Source: Tubiluchus corallicola
Lineage: Eukaryota; Priapulida; Priapulimorpha; Priapulimorphida; Tubiluchidae
Reading direction: 5' to 3'
Length of the DNA stretch: 64,000 nucleotides
Assembly: GCA_030141605.1 (NCBI GenBank)
Contig: JAQGDQ010000254.1
Span: 199,001 to 263,000 of the forward strand
A model generated the notes under the pieces. It made no database searches, was not told the DNA's origin, and saw nothing but the letters and a program-made list of their open reading frames with translations. A program made the position numbers and the translations under genes. Shown in pieces: positions 59,754 through 64,000 of this stretch; position 1 is the first letter of the stretch; each line of letters begins with the position of its first letter.

Positions 59754-60947
59754 CTAATGGTATGTCCACCTTTGCCAAATGTTGTGAGTACATGGTGCTA
59801 CCACCAGATATCCCAAACGGGCAGATTCTTTTCCATCTAGACATTTGTTGGTTAAGGTATGTATAATCGCTTTATCCTAAATTTAAAATAAATAAAGTTT
59901 GAAGATTATTACTACTGTTGCAATGTTGCTGTATTGTATATTGCTATATGGATTTGCACTATTTTAGGTGGTTACTATATAATTTGTTATTATAATTTTT
60001 TGACCAGTGAGGCCACCACAGAATGTCCTTGCTTAATGACCCCCCATTTAGCAACTTTTCGTTTTAATGACGCTGAACATTTGACACCTTTTCTCACTTA
60101 ACGACATGTTCCATTTTAACGACAATTTTTTTATTTTGCATGCTGCCAATTTCATTTTATCAATTTTTTTTTACCTAATTTGAAGCATTAAAATAGTACA
60201 TATTGCATCATTCTGTTCTAAAAATGCATTGGTAATCTAACAGTGCAATTATTAAAATGCTTTTGCTTCCTAGCTGACTAAATACTAATTCTAGCCCTTT
60301 GTATCAAGCGAGATCTGCTTTGCTGATTTATATGCCTCCACACACTCTTTGTTTAAATTTTAAGCCAAAGAACTTTGTCTGCAACATAAATGTTGCTATA
60401 ACAACCAGGTTAGTACTACGAAAGAGAACCGCTAGTAAATCTAGCTAGATATTATAGAAAGATAGGTGGTTTCAAGCAAAGAGAAAGAAATTAATCAGTA
60501 CGAACATGAATAAAACCCATAAAATGTTTAACTTATATGAAATAAGCAGCATTGATTATTGCTTCTGGAATGTATCTCAATGGAATGCATTAAGCTAGGA
60601 CTTACTGTATCTATACAACTACTACATACTATGTCGCTGTCGCCACCAATATCATCATCATGACTGTCACTGTCATTGTCATCATCATCATCATCATCAT
60701 CGTTGTTGTTGCCATCATCATCATCATTGTCATCGTCATCACCATCATCCTCATTATAAATCTAAGAGGAGCAGTCAGCTGTCCAATTAAAGGTGTAAAC
60801 TCTTACCTGGTAAAGCTTCCATGCTTGATTACCACCATCACCATGGCAAGTAAACATTTTAACAGGTACCACACTCTGATTATTATGAGGTACGTCAAAG
60901 CAATGTTCTTCACCACGAAGCTCGCTACGATTAGTCTTATAGAATTC
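59754..60947 (-). CDS. polypeptide N-acetylgalactosaminyltransferase, last two exons
   Basis: Exon 60807-60947 (47 codons) and the terminal exon 59754-59876 (40 codons plus TAG) join in phase 0. The first reads RGEEHCFDVP, KMFTCHGDGGNQAWKLYQ; the second DKAIIHTLTNKCLDGKE, VVAPCTHNIWQRWTYH. These are the second and third repeats of the C-terminal ricin-type lectin domain of GalNAc-transferases, with CLD and QxW-like motifs (NQAW, WQRW) and paired cysteines. These Golgi type II membrane enzymes start mucin-type O-glycosylation on Ser/Thr, and the lectin domain guides them to pre-glycosylated substrates. The catalytic domain lies beyond the window or in unseen exons above 60947. The subfamily is not assigned. 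Confidence 0.88.
60000..60130. mobile_element. possible pogo/Tigger-like fragment
   Basis: Repeated CTTAATGAC, TTTAATGACG, CTTAACGAC and TTTTAACGAC words in a short span resemble the ends of pogo/Tigger elements. No matching second end was found. It is in the last intron of the GalNAc-transferase gene. Confidence 0.3.
60645..60760. repeat. (ATC)n trinucleotide repeat
   Basis: ATC/GTC/ACC triplets, imperfect, in the last intron of the GalNAc-transferase gene. Confidence 0.92.
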
Positions 60948-61044
60948 CTGTAAATAAGCAGAAAATGCCTTCCTGCACTATGACTAAATTATGGCATCAA
61001 GGTAAATGTCGTGAAATTAAGCAGTTCCACACAAAATAATTTAA

Positions 61045-61662
61045 GTAAGCCTTTTCACAGTTTCGTTGTGCCAATGTTTAACTGTACCACAGCAACGCGT
61101 CTTAATTGCAACCGTTATGTGGGTAAAGCAAAGTTGTCTGACGCAGTTATTTTACGTGGACTTTACTTAATTATGCATTAGTCTGTGCAATGTAGAGTGA
61201 TTTACTAGCAGAATCTTGCTTCAACAAAAATGAACTAGGTAAGGTTCTAGCTAGCTGTTAAAATTGTTACTATTACAAAATAGACATAGACATAGAACAT
61301 TTATTTTCTCCAATATAGTTTCACAGCAAAAGTTTTTGTTAAATATTAAATAATTGTAATCATGGAGCAGGGCAGGGAGGGCCAAAGGGTCACCTAGTCT
61401 CCTGCCCTTTCATATAGCTAGAAAGGTATGTTAAAAATGAACGGTGATGCTGGAGATAAAAAAATCAAATAAGAAGAAAAAATAGTACAATTTGTCAAAA
61501 AAACTAAAAACAAAAAATAGTAGAATAAAGTTAAATACATAAATCTAAACAAAAGAATGTTGTGAGGAGTTGCCAAGTGTACACAAATGCATTGTCTGGT
61601 ACACTTAACCTTTAACATTTTGAGAATCATCATAATTGTTGGAATTGTGAAAATGCTTATTT
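61045..61662 (-). mobile_element. MITE family C, copy 2, split by a LINE tail
   Basis: 61045-61271 matches the reverse complement of 26860-27112 (GCCTTTTCACAGTTTCGTTGTG, ATTATGCATTAGTCTGTG, AGAGTGATTTACTAGCAG). 61557-61662 matches the reverse complement of 26730-26850 (AATGCATTGTCTGGTACAC, GAATTGTGAAAATGCTTATT). The intervening 285 bases are absent from copy 1 and form a LINE tail. Both terminal repeats remain. Confidence 0.75.
61273..61556 (-). mobile_element. LINE 3' tail, copy 2, inserted into MITE C
   Basis: The reverse complement matches 17485-17815: TTTTGTTTTAGTTTT, CAGGAGACTAGGTGACCC, GGAGAAAATAAATGTTC, with a TCTATGTCTATG end that looks like a short 3' tail repeat. It interrupts MITE C copy 2. 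Confidence 0.65.
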
Positions 61663-62394
61663 ATGCATTCTGTTGTTGTAAATGACTTCCAATTGTTTCT
61701 AATCTCTGTGCCTGTACACACAAATTAAACATTAAACCAATTTATTGTTAACATTACTGTTTACTAAATATAAAAACATAGAAAACAGATGTCAGATACC
61801 ACAGCCTCAATTAGTAATATGCAAGAATGTGTTAATTTACAGCATCTAACAATTAATGGCAATACCATCTCAAAGAGCATAATTTAAACAAAACAACAGC
61901 ACGATTTAATGCTAAAACTTAAGTCAGAAATTATTTTTGTTCGGCTGCTACTTCATTTGAAATATGTATTGACAAGGCTCATGTATATAAGGATGAAAAT
62001 ACTCCTACTTAGTTACTGATGTTCAAGAGCTGGGACATTCATGCAAATCTTTTTGTATTGAAATTGAATCTCATGGATATATCAGCAAAGAAAGTGCAAA
62101 CAAGATACTCCAGGGAACTTGCAGATTGGTCTGCAAGTTACTATACCTAAACGCAAGTTTCGGGAATTAATTCAAAATTTAAGGAAAATTTCTCTACTGT
62201 CTTCATTTTCAATTTTCCAGTCAAAAATGAAAAAATATCTGGGATGAAGTGTTACTTATCAAAATTAACAACTAGTTGTGACACGGGTAATTAAAATTGC
62301 TCAAGATGTCCATTTTATTTTTGGAAATGCTACATACAGTCAGAGTATCACTACCACGTGACAACATATCCAACTGCTAAAGCATTGCCATAGA

Positions 62395-64000
62395 TTTGCT
62401 CAGCTCAGATAAGCTTCAAATAACTTGTGTTTACCATCTTCCCTCTGCGAATACTCATTACTCCATTGTTCTTTGTAATATTCTTCAGGACTTGTGCATA
62501 AACTCTGACTCTAATATTGTTATCACAGGAGATTTCAATCTCTCCCAAATAAACTGGAATGAATTAGTAGCTCCAGATATTAATGTGTAAAATGAATTTA
62601 TGAAGCTTTTAGGCGAGAGCAATTTACAGCAACTAGTTAAATCTCCAACCAGAAATAATAATATATTAGATTTAGTTCTGGTAAATAATCATTAAGTGTA
62701 TCCTGTGTAAGTGTATGGCAGGCTTACACAACAATGACCATTATGCAATTACTTTTAGGGCTCACTGTGCAAATTCTTGATATTCTGTCCATCCCAAATC
62801 TTAATTTTCAAAGAACAAATTATGCAACATTATGTAGGTTATTAGACAAAATTAATGGAGAATTTGTGTTTCGATACTGTAGTAATGTCCAGGAATTGTA
62901 CGATGTTTTTATTTGTACTTTGCAGTCCATGTTTAATGCAACAGCGCCAGTGCTACATTTTATTGATAAGCCATCCTATCCTAAACATATGAGATAATTG
63001 CTGAAGAAAAAGAAGACAAAGTGGCATGGGTTTCAAAATGACCGAAGCTCTACTGAAGAAAGTTAGCTTACCATGAATCGTGTTTGAAAATTCAGGAAGC
63101 TATCCATAATAGCATGATAGCCAGGGAAACAAAAATTATTAATACTAGAGATCGTTCTCAATTTTTCAGATGTGTACATGAAAAGAATAAAACTCCATCA
63201 GGGGAGGCCCTACTATTAAAACTATTAAAATATGATGGTACCACTGCATTATCAGATTTGGAAAAGCACATGTGTTAAAAAATCAGTTTTGTTCTGTCCT
63301 TGTACTAGATAATGGGTGATAAATTATGCCCTTTTTCCTTCTTTAAATAATAGAACACGATGCTTAAATGAGTTTATCATAAATGAGGAAATGATTTACA
63401 AAATATTGTGTTCTAGTAAAATAAAATTTACCATAACGCCAGATAATATTCCACCTGCAGTTCTTCGTAATTGTGCAACTCAGTTAGCAGCCCCTTTACA
63501 CAATATTTTTGTGCATTCTTTAATATCCACAAGTTTACTAAGGCAGTGGCGCACTCCAGATATTACTGCATTTTATAAAGTGAATGATGCTGCATTAGCA
63601 AAAAATTATGGACCAATTTCTGTCACTTCTGCCATTTGCAGATGCTTGGAAAGTATAATTGTTGATAAGCTTCTCAAATATCTGCTCTCAAATAATTTCA
63701 TTAGTGAAAACCAATTTGATTTTTTTATCTCGTAGATCCACTGAATTACAGCTGCTTAGCTTGTGTTGATGCTTGGACCAGTCTTATTGATCTCGTGTTG
63801 ATTAGTCAAAAGCTTTCGATACAGTTTCCCATTCAAAAATTATATCATTATTGAAGGTAAAGCATTGTAGTGGATAAAGGCTTCCTTGACAGACCGGACT
63901 CAGTGTGTTAAAGTGGGAAATTGTAATTCCGACTATTCCAATGTTTTATCTGGTGTTCCTCAAGGGTCTTTTCTAAGCCCAATCTGTTTTTTACTTTTCA
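62395..64000 (+). mobile_element. CR1-like LINE, decayed, running off the window
   Basis: The plus strand encodes first an apurinic-endonuclease-type end (NIVITGDFNLSQINWNE at about 62510). After frame breaks come RT motifs: TPDNIPPAVLRNCATQLAAP, LRQWRTPDITAFYKVND, NYGPISVTSAICRCLESIIV, SENQFDF, SKAFDTVSHSKI, and near the end VLSGVPQG and FLSPICFLL. The order EN then RT, and these words, fit the CR1/Rex/L2 group. Many stops and frameshifts show it is dead. The YADD box would follow beyond 64000. It is antisense to the GalNAc-transferase gene, perhaps in one of its introns. Confidence 0.88.

Overview
The window is nuclear DNA of an animal. It is AT-rich and intron-dominated, with long microsatellites, several DNA-transposon families, tRNA-derived SINE-like loci and decayed non-LTR retrotransposons. 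Spliced exons of a srGAP-type F-BAR protein, a polypeptide GalNAc-transferase and DHX33 show it is metazoan. The host is probably an invertebrate, because of the intron layout, the mix of transposons and an invertebrate-style CS-alpha-beta peptide gene. I cannot name the phylum.

Layout. All recognised host genes are on the minus strand. (1) Positions 103-20363: two exons of a srGAP-like gene, a probable first coding exon (20178-20363) and an F-BAR exon (103-286), separated by an intron of about 20 kb; a non-coding 5' exon may lie near 30.6 kb. (2) 20364-38096: no confident gene, but microsatellites, MITEs, a LINE remnant and two unexplained ORFs. (3) 38105-41981: a small gene, reconstructed here from splice signals, with a TATA box, a 5' UTR exon, a signal-peptide exon, a 39-nt mini-exon and a final exon. 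It predicts a 75-residue secreted peptide with six cysteines in CS-alpha-beta (invertebrate defensin-like) spacing. (4) 45288-56775: a complete nine-exon DHX33 gene (672 residues) whose introns hold two abutting hAT elements, a LINE remnant, a pogo-like end and a SINE-like locus. (5) 56917-57734: two unexplained ORFs and a 17-bp inverted repeat just upstream of DHX33. (6) 59565-60947: the last two exons of a GalNAc-transferase, encoding the end of its ricin-type lectin domain, with a poly(A) signal. (7) 62395-64000: a decayed CR1-like LINE running off the window.

The genes do not form a pathway. DHX33 is an RNA helicase linked to rRNA synthesis and translation, the GalNAc-transferase acts in Golgi O-glycosylation, srGAP links membrane curvature to Rho-family GTPases, and the cysteine-rich peptide is predicted to be secreted. 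The main new observations are the cysteine-rich peptide gene, with a 277-bp foldback in one of its introns, and several dispersed repeat families that can be aligned with each other inside the window, including a MITE split by a LINE tail.
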